DNA from: Thiomicrospira microaerophila
GTDB lineage: Bacteria; Pseudomonadota; Gammaproteobacteria; Thiomicrospirales; Thiomicrospiraceae
NCBI RefSeq assembly: GCF_000934765.1
Contig: NZ_JYNN01000004.1
Coordinates: 62,001 to 126,000, forward strand
Direction of reading: 5' to 3'
Length of the DNA stretch: 64,000 nt
Below, one piece after another: positions 1 through 7,889 of this stretch (position 1 is its first letter; each line of letters starts with the position of its first letter). The position numbers and the translations under genes were made by a program. The notes beneath the pieces were generated by a model. That model was given only the letters and a program-made list of their open reading frames with translations, was not told where the DNA came from and did no database searches.

Positions 1-218
1 CTAACGCCAAACGCTTAGGTGTTAAGCGCTTTGGTGGCGAAACTGTTACAGCTGGAAGCATTATTGTTCGTCAGCGTGGGACTAAGTTTCACGCAGGTGT
101 AAATGTAGGTGTTGGTAAAGACTTTACGTTGTTTGCAAAAGCAGCAGGTCAAGTAGCCTTTGTTACCAAAGGCAAGCCAACGCGTACTTACGTTGAGATT
201 GTTGAGCAGTCTGCTTAA
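1..218 (+). CDS. rpmA: 50S ribosomal protein L27, 3' part
   Basis: The reading frame open from base 3 encodes the C-terminal 71 residues of bL27, a protein of the large ribosomal subunit near the peptidyl transferase centre. Recognisable parts are [12 protein letters not shown], the [10 protein letters not shown] stretch and the [11 protein letters not shown] region, ending EIVEQSA and TAA. The 5' end lies outside the window. The position just upstream of obgE matches the usual rplU-rpmA-obgE order in proteobacteria. Confidence 0.97.
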   Translation, partial: NAKRLGVKRFGGETVTAGSIIVRQRGTKFHAGVNVGVGKDFTLFAKAAGQVAFVTKGKPTRTYVEIVEQSA

Positions 219-244
219 TTAAATCAGCGTTAAGGTGATAAAAT

Positions 245-281
245 AAAACGCCTTGTACATTAAGATGTGCAGGGCGTTTTT
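245..281 (+). terminator. Rho-independent terminator after rpmA
   Basis: AAAACGCC pairs with GGCGTTTT around a loop of about 20 bases, followed by a T run. It lies 27 bp past the rpmA stop and before obgE, so the ribosomal transcript probably ends or is attenuated here. Confidence 0.75.
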
Positions 282-321
282 GCATTTATAGATTTTATAG
301 ATTAATGAGTTAGTAAGTTAG

Positions 322-1368
<1,047 letters not shown>

Positions 1369-1371
1369 ACG

Positions 1372-2493
1372 ATGGAACGCGCGGCACTAAACAAAACAAA
1401 ACGTTGGGTCATTAAACTCGGTAGTGCGTTATTGACCAATGATGGCTCAGGGCTTAATCAGCAAGAGCTGGCCAAATGGGTGGCGCAAATGGTTATTTTG
1501 CGCGAGCAAGGTGTCGAGTTGATTATTGTGTCGTCCGGTGCGGTGGCTGAGGGCATGAAACGCCTAGGTTGGACAACCCGCCCCACGGCATTAAACGAAC
1601 TGCAAGCGGCGGCGGCCGTCGGGCAAATGGGCTTGGTACAAGCCTATGAGTCGGAGTTTGCTAAAAGTGGCTTGCATACCGCACAAATTTTAATGACGCA
1701 TGATGATTTATCTAATCGTGCACGTTATCTCAATGCACGTTCAACTATTCAAACCCTGGTCGAGCAGGGGGTGATTCCGGTCATTAATGAAAATGACACG
1801 GTGGTGACCGATGAAATCCGGTTTGGTGATAACGATACCCTAGCGGCCTTGACCGCGAATCTGATTGGCGCGGATATTTTGGTGATTTTGACCGACCAGC
1901 AGGGTTTGTATGATAGCAATCCGCGTGAAAATCCCAATGCGCAGCTGATAAAACAGGCGCAAGTCAGTCGCAAAGATATCGAAGCCATGGCCAGTCCGGA
2001 AGGCGGTGCGTTAGGGCGTGGCGGTATGTATACCAAAGTGATGGCGGCGAAACGTGCCGCACGCTCGGGTACGGCTACTTTGATTGCATCTGGCCGCGAA
2101 CCCAATATTTTGCCTAAGCTGTTTGCGGGTGAGGATTTTGGCACCTTATTGGTGCCGGATTTAGAGCCAATGAAAGCGCGTAAACAATGGTTAGCCGGCC
2201 ATTTGCAAGCACGCGGTGTATTGACGCTGGATGACGGTGCGGTGCGAGTGCTGATGCAACAGGGGCGCAGTTTGTTACCGGTTGGGGTGATTGAAGCCCA
2301 AGGCCAATTTAAACGCGGCGAAATGGTGATTTGCCAAGACCCACTTGGCCGTGAAGTAGCACGTGGCTTGGTGAACTATGATTGGGATGAAGCCCAAAAA
2401 ATCCTGCGCCAACCGAGCCATAAAATTGTGGAAATTTTAGGCTATATGGACGATGAATCATTGATTCATCGAGATAATCTAGTATTGTCCTAA
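1372..2493 (+). CDS. proB: Glutamate 5-kinase
   Basis: Glutamate 5-kinase phosphorylates the gamma-carboxyl of glutamate in the first step of proline synthesis. The amino-acid kinase domain begins at [13 protein letters not shown] (residues 14-26), with SSGAVAEG and NENDTV as further nucleotide and substrate motifs and GRGGMYTKV near 220. A C-terminal PUA domain occupies about residues 280-365. At 373 residues it is full length. Its start codon is 3 bp after the obgE stop, and the obgE 3' end supplies GAGGAA as ribosome-binding site. proA is not in the window. Confidence 0.97.
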   Translation: MERAALNKTKRWVIKLGSALLTNDGSGLNQQELAKWVAQMVILREQGVELIIVSSGAVAEGMKRLGWTTRPTALNELQAAAAVGQMGLVQAYESEFAKSGLHTAQILMTHDDLSNRARYLNARSTIQTLVEQGVIPVINENDTVVTDEIRFGDNDTLAALTANLIGADILVILTDQQGLYDSNPRENPNAQLIKQAQVSRKDIEAMASPEGGALGRGGMYTKVMAAKRAARSGTATLIASGREPNILPKLFAGEDFGTLLVPDLEPMKARKQWLAGHLQARGVLTLDDGAVRVLMQQGRSLLPVGVIEAQGQFKRGEMVICQDPLGREVARGLVNYDWDEAQKILRQPSHKIVEILGYMDDESLIHRDNLVLS

Positions 2494-2521
2494 CCCCCCT
2501 TTTATTTTAGTTTTAATAAAG

Positions 2522-2563
2522 CAAGGCTTCCAGCGCGAGTGCAAAGGAGGCCTTGTTTGTTTT
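2522..2563 (+). terminator. Rho-independent terminator after proB
   Basis: CAAGGCTTCC pairs with GGAGGCCTTG with one mismatch, followed by TTTGTTTT. The hairpin covers the upstream TTG of the next reading frame, which argues for the later ATG at 2574. Confidence 0.75.
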
Positions 2564-2573
2564 AGGAGAGTGG

Positions 2574-3890
2574 ATGTTTTTTAAACGCGCCTTATTACCC
2601 ATTTCATCGCTGTTTTTCTCGATTGCGTTATTGGCAACCGGCTATGGCTTGTTGATGACCTTTATTGGTGTGTTTTTAAAACAAGAAGGCTTGAGCGAAG
2701 GGGTTATCGGGCTGATTAATGCCGCGTTTTTCCTCGGCGCGATGTTAGCGGCGGTTTTTAGCCAAAAGCTGATTGTGACGGTGGGCCATGCCCGCAGTTT
2801 TTCCGCCTTTTCAGCCATTATGGTGATGGCATTTCTGGGTCATGCTTTGTGGTTTGATCCTTGGTTCTGGGCGGGATTACGCTTGGTGTCGGGGTTTGCG
2901 TTTTATGCCATGTTGATCGTGTTAGAAAGCTGGTTGAATGTAAAAAGCTCAACTGAAGATCGTGGCAAAATTCTGGCCATTTACACCATTGTATTCTTCT
3001 TGGCTTTAGCTTTAGGTCAGTTGCTGTTAATGTTTGAAATGCCAGCTACCACCATCTTTATTTTAGGTTCGATATTAGTGCTCTGGTCACTGGTGCTCGT
3101 AGCGATTACCCGTGTCACCCAGCCGATACTGAAACCCTTTGAGCGCTATAGTATGCCTAAATTGTTATCGATTGCGCCTTTGGCCTTAGTCGGTAGTTTT
3201 ATTGGCGGTGTGTTTGTTGGCGCGTTTTATACCATGCTGCCCTTGTATGTGCTGAATGTGTTTGATCAAGCGAGTGTGGTGTCTTTGTTTATGGCGATTA
3301 CCATTCTGGGTGGGTTAGTGGCGCAGCTACCCGTAGGGGTATTGTCTGACCGTTTAGGGCGGCGAAAAATGCTGGCTTGGGCGGGGTTTTTTAGTGTGGC
3401 TATCTTAGCCTTAATGCTGGTTTTGCCCTGGATTTGGCAGGATAGTGTGGTTTTGTTGTATGCCGTTGGGTTTTTGCTCGGCATGAGCTTGTTTAGTATT
3501 TACCCATTGAGTGTGGCGCGTGCGAATGACGTGTTTGATGAAAACAAAGACTTGGTGGAAATTAGCCGCACCCTATTGTTTTCCTATGGGTTAGGCTCGT
3601 TTATTGCGCCGTTGATGTTAGGTTTTATACTCGGTTTTTCGGCGGCGGCGTTTTTTATTGTGCTTGCTTTGTTTGCTTTAGCTTTGGGTGTGTATTCACT
3701 AATGGCCGAGCGTGTAGCGGACGAAAACATGAACGTATATGTGGCAGTGCCGATAGCATCGGGTGAGGTCTTAGCCGAAATGGATCCACGTCAGGATGAA
3801 GAATGGGTAGAAGAAAAACGACCCGATATGGACCCGCCTGTTGAACAGCCAGCGGATGTTTCAGCCTCTTCAACAGCCGAGATGAAATAG
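2574..3890 (+). CDS. MFS transporter, YcaD-like
   Basis: This is a major facilitator superfamily carrier of about 438 residues with twelve hydrophobic segments. The loop motif DRLGRRKML lies between TM8 and TM9, and LESWLNVKSSTEDRGK resembles the TM4-TM5 region of YcaD-type carriers. The substrate is unknown. I chose ATG 2574 over an in-frame TTG at 2553 because AGGAG stands 5 bases before it and the earlier start lies in the proB terminator. The last 50 residues form an acidic, Pro-rich cytoplasmic tail that is unusual for the family. Confidence 0.85.
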   Translation: MFFKRALLPISSLFFSIALLATGYGLLMTFIGVFLKQEGLSEGVIGLINAAFFLGAMLAAVFSQKLIVTVGHARSFSAFSAIMVMAFLGHALWFDPWFWAGLRLVSGFAFYAMLIVLESWLNVKSSTEDRGKILAIYTIVFFLALALGQLLLMFEMPATTIFILGSILVLWSLVLVAITRVTQPILKPFERYSMPKLLSIAPLALVGSFIGGVFVGAFYTMLPLYVLNVFDQASVVSLFMAITILGGLVAQLPVGVLSDRLGRRKMLAWAGFFSVAILALMLVLPWIWQDSVVLLYAVGFLLGMSLFSIYPLSVARANDVFDENKDLVEISRTLLFSYGLGSFIAPLMLGFILGFSAAAFFIVLALFALALGVYSLMAERVADENMNVYVAVPIASGEVLAEMDPRQDEEWVEEKRPDMDPPVEQPADVSASSTAEMK

Positions 3891-3905
3891 CCGCCTATTA
3901 AATCG

Positions 3906-3936
3906 AAAAGCCAACCAGGCCTGGTTGGCTTTTTAA
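3906..3936 (+). terminator. 28-bp perfect palindrome/terminator carrying the AACCAGGCCTGGTT motif
   Basis: Bases 3906-3933 form a perfect dyad centred on AGGCCT, with the 14-mer at 3913-3926 and A and T runs on the flanks. It starts 15 bp after the MFS stop codon. A hairpin with an AGGCCT-side loop and the following T run would make a bidirectional terminator. Confidence 0.8.
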
Positions 3937-4135
3937 GGTTTTACAGCTTGTTAACCCGGATATTTCATAAAGTTCACTCGCCCTCGCTGGTCTATTGATT
4001 CCCCAGCACATTTTTCTCAGTCGGCTGTATGAATAACTACAGCACTCCTTCGAAAAAAGCACAGGGATATCAATATCATGCACGAACATTACCCGAATTT
4101 ATGAAACATCCAGATTAAGAGTTTTTTGAAACGTG

Positions 4136-4165
4136 TTACAATTGGTTTATCAAGTAAATTATAAA
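4136..4165 (+). promoter_or_regulatory. Candidate sigma-70 promoter for the UmuD-like gene
   Basis: TTACAA (4136-4141) and TATAAA (4160-4165) are separated by 18 bases, 34 bp before the chosen start codon. I searched the region for a CTGT-N8-ACAG LexA box and found none. Confidence 0.45.
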
Positions 4166-4199
4166 AAAATGATTGCACAAGTTGCTTAGGGGACTGGGT

Positions 4200-4895
4200 A
4201 TGAAGGATAAAACAAAATCGACCACTGGGCATGGTGGTAAACGTCAAGGCGCTGGGCGCAAGGCGGGTACTGGAAAGTTTGGCGAGCCAACAAAAGTGAT
4301 TCGTGTACCTGAATCAAAAGTTGATGTGATTAAGGATTGGTTGAGTGTCGCGGCTAATCAGCAAGACGCTAAACACCTAGACGCTAAACACCAAGACGCT
4401 AAACACCAAGACGCTAATCACCAAGTCAATGAGGAGGGTGATAAAGTACATTACCTTGATCTGCCATCTTTTAAAAATGCCGAGGTGTTTCGCCCAGATT
4501 TTTCGACTGAGGTTCAAATAGGGCTTTATTCGCATAAGGTAGTGGCGGGGTTTCCTTTGCCTGCTGATGATAACCTTGAACAAACGATTGATTTAAATAC
4601 CCATTTCATTAAAAAACCCGAAACCACATTTCTTATCAAGGTGCAGGGTGATTCGATGAAAAAGGCGGGTATCTACCCCGGTGATTTATTAGCGGTTGAT
4701 CGAAGTGCGACACCCGGTGATGGCAAGATTGTGATAGCGGCGATGGATGGCGAGTTGACGGTTAAACGCTTGTCGGTGAAATCAACCGGTACTTGGTTAA
4801 TGCCCGAAAATGATCGTTACGACCCGATTCCAGTACGTGAAGGCTCAGACCTGGTGATTTGGGGGGTGGTGGTTTCGGTGTTGCGTTCGGTGTAA
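4200..4895 (+). CDS. UmuD/LexA-type S24 peptidase with a basic N-terminal extension
   Basis: The C-terminal 130 residues are a LexA/UmuD self-processing peptidase: Ala-Gly cleavage site in KVVAGFPLPADD, nucleophile Ser in QGDSMKKAG, and general-base Lys in LTVKRLS. In E. coli UmuD the equivalent protein is activated by RecA and manages translesion polymerase V. This protein is longer (231 residues against about 140). Its N-terminus carries a basic KRQGAGRKAGTGKFGEP segment, then four DAKHQ-like repeats. No umuC lies beside it; ilvA follows. I chose ATG 4200 because AGGGG precedes it by 7 bases. It could be a repressor rather than a polymerase subunit. Confidence 0.85.
   Translation: MKDKTKSTTGHGGKRQGAGRKAGTGKFGEPTKVIRVPESKVDVIKDWLSVAANQQDAKHLDAKHQDAKHQDANHQVNEEGDKVHYLDLPSFKNAEVFRPDFSTEVQIGLYSHKVVAGFPLPADDNLEQTIDLNTHFIKKPETTFLIKVQGDSMKKAGIYPGDLLAVDRSATPGDGKIVIAAMDGELTVKRLSVKSTGTWLMPENDRYDPIPVREGSDLVIWGVVVSVLRSV
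4365..4424 (+). repeat. Four tandem 15-bp repeats inside the UmuD-like gene
   Basis: The unit GACGCTAAACACCAA occurs four times with one or two changes and encodes DAKH(L/Q) repeats. It separates the basic N-terminal segment from the peptidase domain and is likely to vary in copy number by slippage without breaking the frame. Confidence 0.9.
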
Positions 4896-4898
4896 TCT

Positions 4899-4927
4899 TT
4901 CCACGCCGTGCTTGAGGTTGGTATAAT
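4899..4927 (+). promoter_or_regulatory. Candidate ilvA promoter
   Basis: A perfect TATAAT at 4922-4927 lies 44 bp before ilvA. The hexamer 17 bp upstream is TTCCAC, a weak -35. I saw no attenuator-like leader peptide. Confidence 0.45.
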
Positions 4928-4970
4928 CCAACGGTTTTAAATAAAAGAAAAACAAAAGGTTGCACAACAC

Positions 4971-6494
4971 ATGCCAGAACGTATATTGAAAAAAGTTTTA
5001 ACCGTACCGGTTTATGATGTCGCCGAAGAGACCCCGTTTGAGCTGGCGCCCTTGTTGTCAGCGCGTATGCAAAACAAGGTATGGCTGAAGCGTGAAGACC
5101 TTCAGCCGGTGTTTTCTTTTAAACTGCGCGGTGCCTATGCCAAGATGGTTACCCTGACCGAAGATCAAAAGAAAGCCGGCGTAATTGCGGCCTCAGCAGG
5201 CAACCATGCCCAAGGTGTGGCCTTAGCCGCGAGTAAAATGGGCATTAAAGCAACGATTGTAATGCCCAAAACCACGCCACCGATTAAAGTCAATGCCGTT
5301 CGCCGTTTAGGTGGTGAAGTGGTGTTACACGGCGATGCGTTTGATGAGGCGTCCATTCATGCTCAGCAGTTGATGCGTGAGAATAAATATACCTTTATCC
5401 ATCCGTATGATGATGACGATGTGATTGCCGGCCAAGGCACGATTGCGCTCGAAATTTTGCGCCAGCATCCTAAGCCGTTGGATATTGTGTTTGTTTGTGT
5501 CGGTGGCGGTGGATTGATTGCCGGGATTAGTGCGGTGATGAAACAGGTTTGGCCTAAAACGCGAATTATTGGTGTCGAACCTGAAGAGGCGGCTTGCTTA
5601 ACCGAAGCGTTAAAAGCCGGTGAGCGGATTAAACTTAAACAAGTGGGCTTGTTTGCCGATGGCGCGGCCGTGGCGCAAGTCGGTGAAATTCCGTTTCAAA
5701 TCGCGCAAACCTGTGTTGACGAAATGATCACAGTAACCAATGATGAAATCTGCGCCGCGATTAAAGATGTGTTTGAAGATACCCGTGCGATTGCCGAACC
5801 GGCAGGCGCGTTGGCGGTCGCGGGATTGAAGAAGTTTGTCGCTGAACGCGGTGTATCGGGCCTAGAAATGGCGGCGATTGTGAGTGGTGCGAATATGAAT
5901 TTTGATCGCTTGCACCATATTGCTGAGCGAACCGAAATCGGCGAAAAGCGTGAGGCGATTTTTGCTGTCAAAATCAAAGAGCATCCGGGAAGCTTTAAAC
6001 AGTTCTGCGAAGATTTAGGGGCTAGTCGCGCGATTACCGAGTTTAATTATCGCTATGCCGATGCGCACAATGCCATCGTATTCGTTGGTGTTAAAACCGA
6101 AGGGGGGCGGCCTGAACAAATTCGCCTGCTGGACGATTTGCGCGAAAAAGGTTATCAAGTTGAAGATATGTCTGACAATGAGATGGCGAAGTTGCATTTG
6201 CGTCATATGGTCGGCGGAAGGGCGGAAGATATCCAAGATGAAAAGGTCTATCGGTTTGAGTTTCCTGAGCGCCCGGGTGCGCTGCTTAACTTTTTAAGCC
6301 GGATGAGTGAAGAGTGGAATATCAGTCTGTTCCATTATCGTAATCACTCCGATGCCTATGGACGGGTTTTGGTAGGGGTGCAGGTGCCAGCCAATCAAGT
6401 GGCCGATTTTGAAGCCTATTTAGATTGCCTGAAGTACCCCTATGTATCAGAGCAAGATAATCCCGCGTATCATTTATTTCTCAGTACAAATTAA
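4971..6494 (+). CDS. ilvA: Threonine ammonia-lyase, biosynthetic
   Basis: This PLP enzyme converts threonine to 2-oxobutanoate and ammonia, the first committed step to isoleucine. The Schiff-base Lys is in FSFKLRGAYAK near residue 50, SAGNHAQGVA is the substrate loop, and VGGGGLIAGI binds the cofactor phosphate. Two ACT-like regulatory domains fill residues from about 325 to 507 (EHPGSFKQFCEDL and ERPGALLNFLSRM), so feedback control by isoleucine is expected. The 507-residue length matches the biosynthetic type rather than the short catabolic TdcB type. Confidence 0.97.
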   Translation: MPERILKKVLTVPVYDVAEETPFELAPLLSARMQNKVWLKREDLQPVFSFKLRGAYAKMVTLTEDQKKAGVIAASAGNHAQGVALAASKMGIKATIVMPKTTPPIKVNAVRRLGGEVVLHGDAFDEASIHAQQLMRENKYTFIHPYDDDDVIAGQGTIALEILRQHPKPLDIVFVCVGGGGLIAGISAVMKQVWPKTRIIGVEPEEAACLTEALKAGERIKLKQVGLFADGAAVAQVGEIPFQIAQTCVDEMITVTNDEICAAIKDVFEDTRAIAEPAGALAVAGLKKFVAERGVSGLEMAAIVSGANMNFDRLHHIAERTEIGEKREAIFAVKIKEHPGSFKQFCEDLGASRAITEFNYRYADAHNAIVFVGVKTEGGRPEQIRLLDDLREKGYQVEDMSDNEMAKLHLRHMVGGRAEDIQDEKVYRFEFPERPGALLNFLSRMSEEWNISLFHYRNHSDAYGRVLVGVQVPANQVADFEAYLDCLKYPYVSEQDNPAYHLFLSTN

Positions 6495-6533
6495 CTCAAA
6501 TAACCGGTGCACGTCGATGAGAGATTAACCTCG

Positions 6534-6554
6534 TTCCCACGCTGTGCGTGGGAA
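6534..6554. repeat. Stem-loop of the CTCGTTCCCACGCTGTG repeat family
   Basis: TTCCCACGC and GCGTGGGAA pair around TGT. The same GCTGTGCGT and GAATGCAGACC sequence recurs in the longer element at 7374-7505 and, in part, at 25481-25498, 34490-34503 and 50300-50312. Confidence 0.8.
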
Positions 6555-6620
6555 TGCAGACCGATTTAACCTATGAAACAGCGCTCGAACCCAAGTTCAA
6601 GGCGCTTGCCCTGCCTAAAG

Positions 6621-6645
6621 AAGCAACCAGGCCTGGTTGCTTTTG
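6621..6645 (+). terminator. Palindrome AACCAGGCCTGGTT, 22-bp dyad after ilvA
   Basis: Bases 6621-6642 are a perfect palindrome with the 14-mer at 6625-6638, followed by TTTT. It lies about 127 bp beyond the ilvA stop and probably terminates that transcript. Confidence 0.7.
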
Positions 6646-6686
6646 AGGTTAAATCCTACTTGGTTGAATGTAAATAGGTAAAAGAG

Positions 6687-6889
6687 ATGAGTATAGACAA
6701 AATTAATCAAACAAGACAACTGGTAAGCGAAATCAACCGCTTGCATTTTACGTTTTCAAATGATTACTTTGAAACGGGAAAAGTAGACAAAATTAACCTG
6801 TCCAGAAATTACACAAAGAAGAATTAATTGAAAACTGGTTAAAATGCCAGAGCCAAGAACCTCTTAATGCCATAGAACCATTGGAGTAA
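6687..6889 (+). pseudogene. Decayed DUF4160 gene
   Basis: Frame 6687-6827 gives 46 residues that I do not recognise. A second frame ending at 6889 reads HKEELIENW and ends in PLE stop. That tail matches the C-terminus of the intact DUF4160 protein at 12086-12340 (HQEELIEMW and PLE stop). In both loci the final GGAG plus stop codon doubles as the ribosome-binding site of a following DUF2442 gene at the same spacing. The conserved N-terminal DUF4160 region (MPELSRFYGI and HIHIKYG in the intact copy) is missing. I infer a deletion or frameshift remnant. Confidence 0.7.
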
Positions 6890-6895
6890 TGACTT

Positions 6896-7180
6896 ATGTT
6901 TCTTCATGTTGTTGAAGCCGAAGCTATTAATGGCTTTAAAATAAAAATCACTTTTAATGATGGACGGGAGGGCACTGCTGATTTAGCCGATGCACTCAAT
7001 GGTTCTGTATTTGAGCCATTAAAAGATCCTTTCATTTTTTCTAGTCTTAAGGTTGACCCTGAGCTTGAAACAGTTGTTTGGCCTAATGGCGCAGACCTAG
7101 CACCAGAGTTTTTGTATTTTCAAGCGTTTAAACAAGATCCAGAGCTGCAGGACCAGTTTAAACAGTGGGGTTATGTTTGA
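6896..7180 (+). CDS. DUF2442 domain protein
   Basis: This 94-residue protein begins with the DUF2442 pattern of a short beta-strand region, FKIKITFNDGREGTADLADALNG in outline, followed by the family's VWPNGADLAPEFLY motif. The function of DUF2442 is not established. Such genes are often paired with DUF4160, and a toxin-antitoxin or nucleic-acid-related role is only a suspicion. Its partner upstream is broken here, so it may be an orphan. Bases 7181-7609 after it hold repeats and no gene. Confidence 0.85.
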   Translation: MFLHVVEAEAINGFKIKITFNDGREGTADLADALNGSVFEPLKDPFIFSSLKVDPELETVVWPNGADLAPEFLYFQAFKQDPELQDQFKQWGYV

Positions 7181-7253
7181 TTGACACGCTCAAAAGCGCC
7201 AAGCTGAAAACGACACCTTTTTAAATTCAAACACCATTGCGACCGCCTTTTGG

Positions 7254-7275
7254 ATCCTGCGACTTCGCGCAGGAT
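7254..7275. repeat. Short stem-loop repeat (ATCCTGCG/CGCAGGAT)
   Basis: ATCCTGCG pairs with CGCAGGAT around a six-base loop. The same CCTGCGACTTCGCGCAGG core recurs at 34641-34658 next to another repeat element. Confidence 0.75.
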
Positions 7276-7373
7276 GACCTGTGGTGTAGGAGACGACTAT
7301 TTTGTTTGTACCCTTACTGTGAGAGTTGGTATTCTCCCCACCAAAAACCTAACGTATGCACATGTGTTTGAAA

Positions 7374-7505
7374 CTCGCTCCCACGCTGTGCGTCACTGCC
7401 ATTAAGTTAAGGAATGCAGACCAGTAGCGCGGGTTACCGCTTGCCTTGATGCCGTAGGTGTCTTATCAGTTGGTCTGTATTCCCACTGAGGACAGTGGGA
7501 ACGAG
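7374..7505. repeat. MITE-like element of 132 bp with CTCG(T/C)TCCCAC ends
   Basis: The ends CTCGCTCCCAC and GTGGGAACGAG are inverted repeats, and GAATGCAGACC faces GGTCTGTATTCC inside. The stretch CACTGCCATTAAGTTAAG interrupts the hairpin that is intact at 6534-6554. That stretch also forms the edge of the other repeat family at 25341, 34485 and 50187, so the element is a composite. Confidence 0.75.
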
Positions 7506-7609
7506 AAAACAAGATATCCAAAGCAACATCAAAAACCACGAAAAATTCAAACGAAATTTTTTATCAAACCACACCAAAAACGGATCAGAGCGTTGCAGGG
7601 TAAACTATC

Positions 7610-7810
7610 TTAAAAAAACAACTTATAAACAATTGCCATAGTAAACGCTAGATTAAAACCGACCATCCATTTAAGCAAAATAAGCTGAGTATCGATGCGA
7701 TTAAATCTTGATTCATAATTTGCAATAGCTTCAGAGGCTTTCTTCGCTTTATCCTCAGGAGTGCCGGCTGCAATAAATGCGTCGTAAACCTCAGATATCA
7801 TCATGCTCAT
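7610..7810 (-). CDS. Small coiled-coil protein with a C-terminal membrane anchor
   Basis: The 66-residue product has a helical, charged N-terminal half (GTPEDKAKKASEAIANYESR), a short linker and one C-terminal membrane segment (LKWMVGFNLAFTMAIVYKLFF). This layout is common in small bacterial proteins annotated as DUF1640-like or coiled-coil proteins, whose role is unknown. AAGGA stands about 10 bases before the chosen ATG. It sits between repeats and the ABC permease gene, on the same strand as the latter but 80 bp beyond its stop. Confidence 0.7.
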   Translation of the reverse strand: MSMMISEVYDAFIAAGTPEDKAKKASEAIANYESRFNRIDTQLILLKWMVGFNLAFTMAIVYKLFF

Positions 7811-7889
7811 GCTTTTACTGTCCTTATAATTTCAAATAATCAACTTTTCAATACTAAGATTCTATCACTATTTTAATGGCCTATGTGCA

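Noticed and set aside
4090-4199. LexA box upstream of the UmuD-like gene
   Set aside because: No CTGT-N8-ACAG or close variant is present, so SOS control is not supported by sequence.
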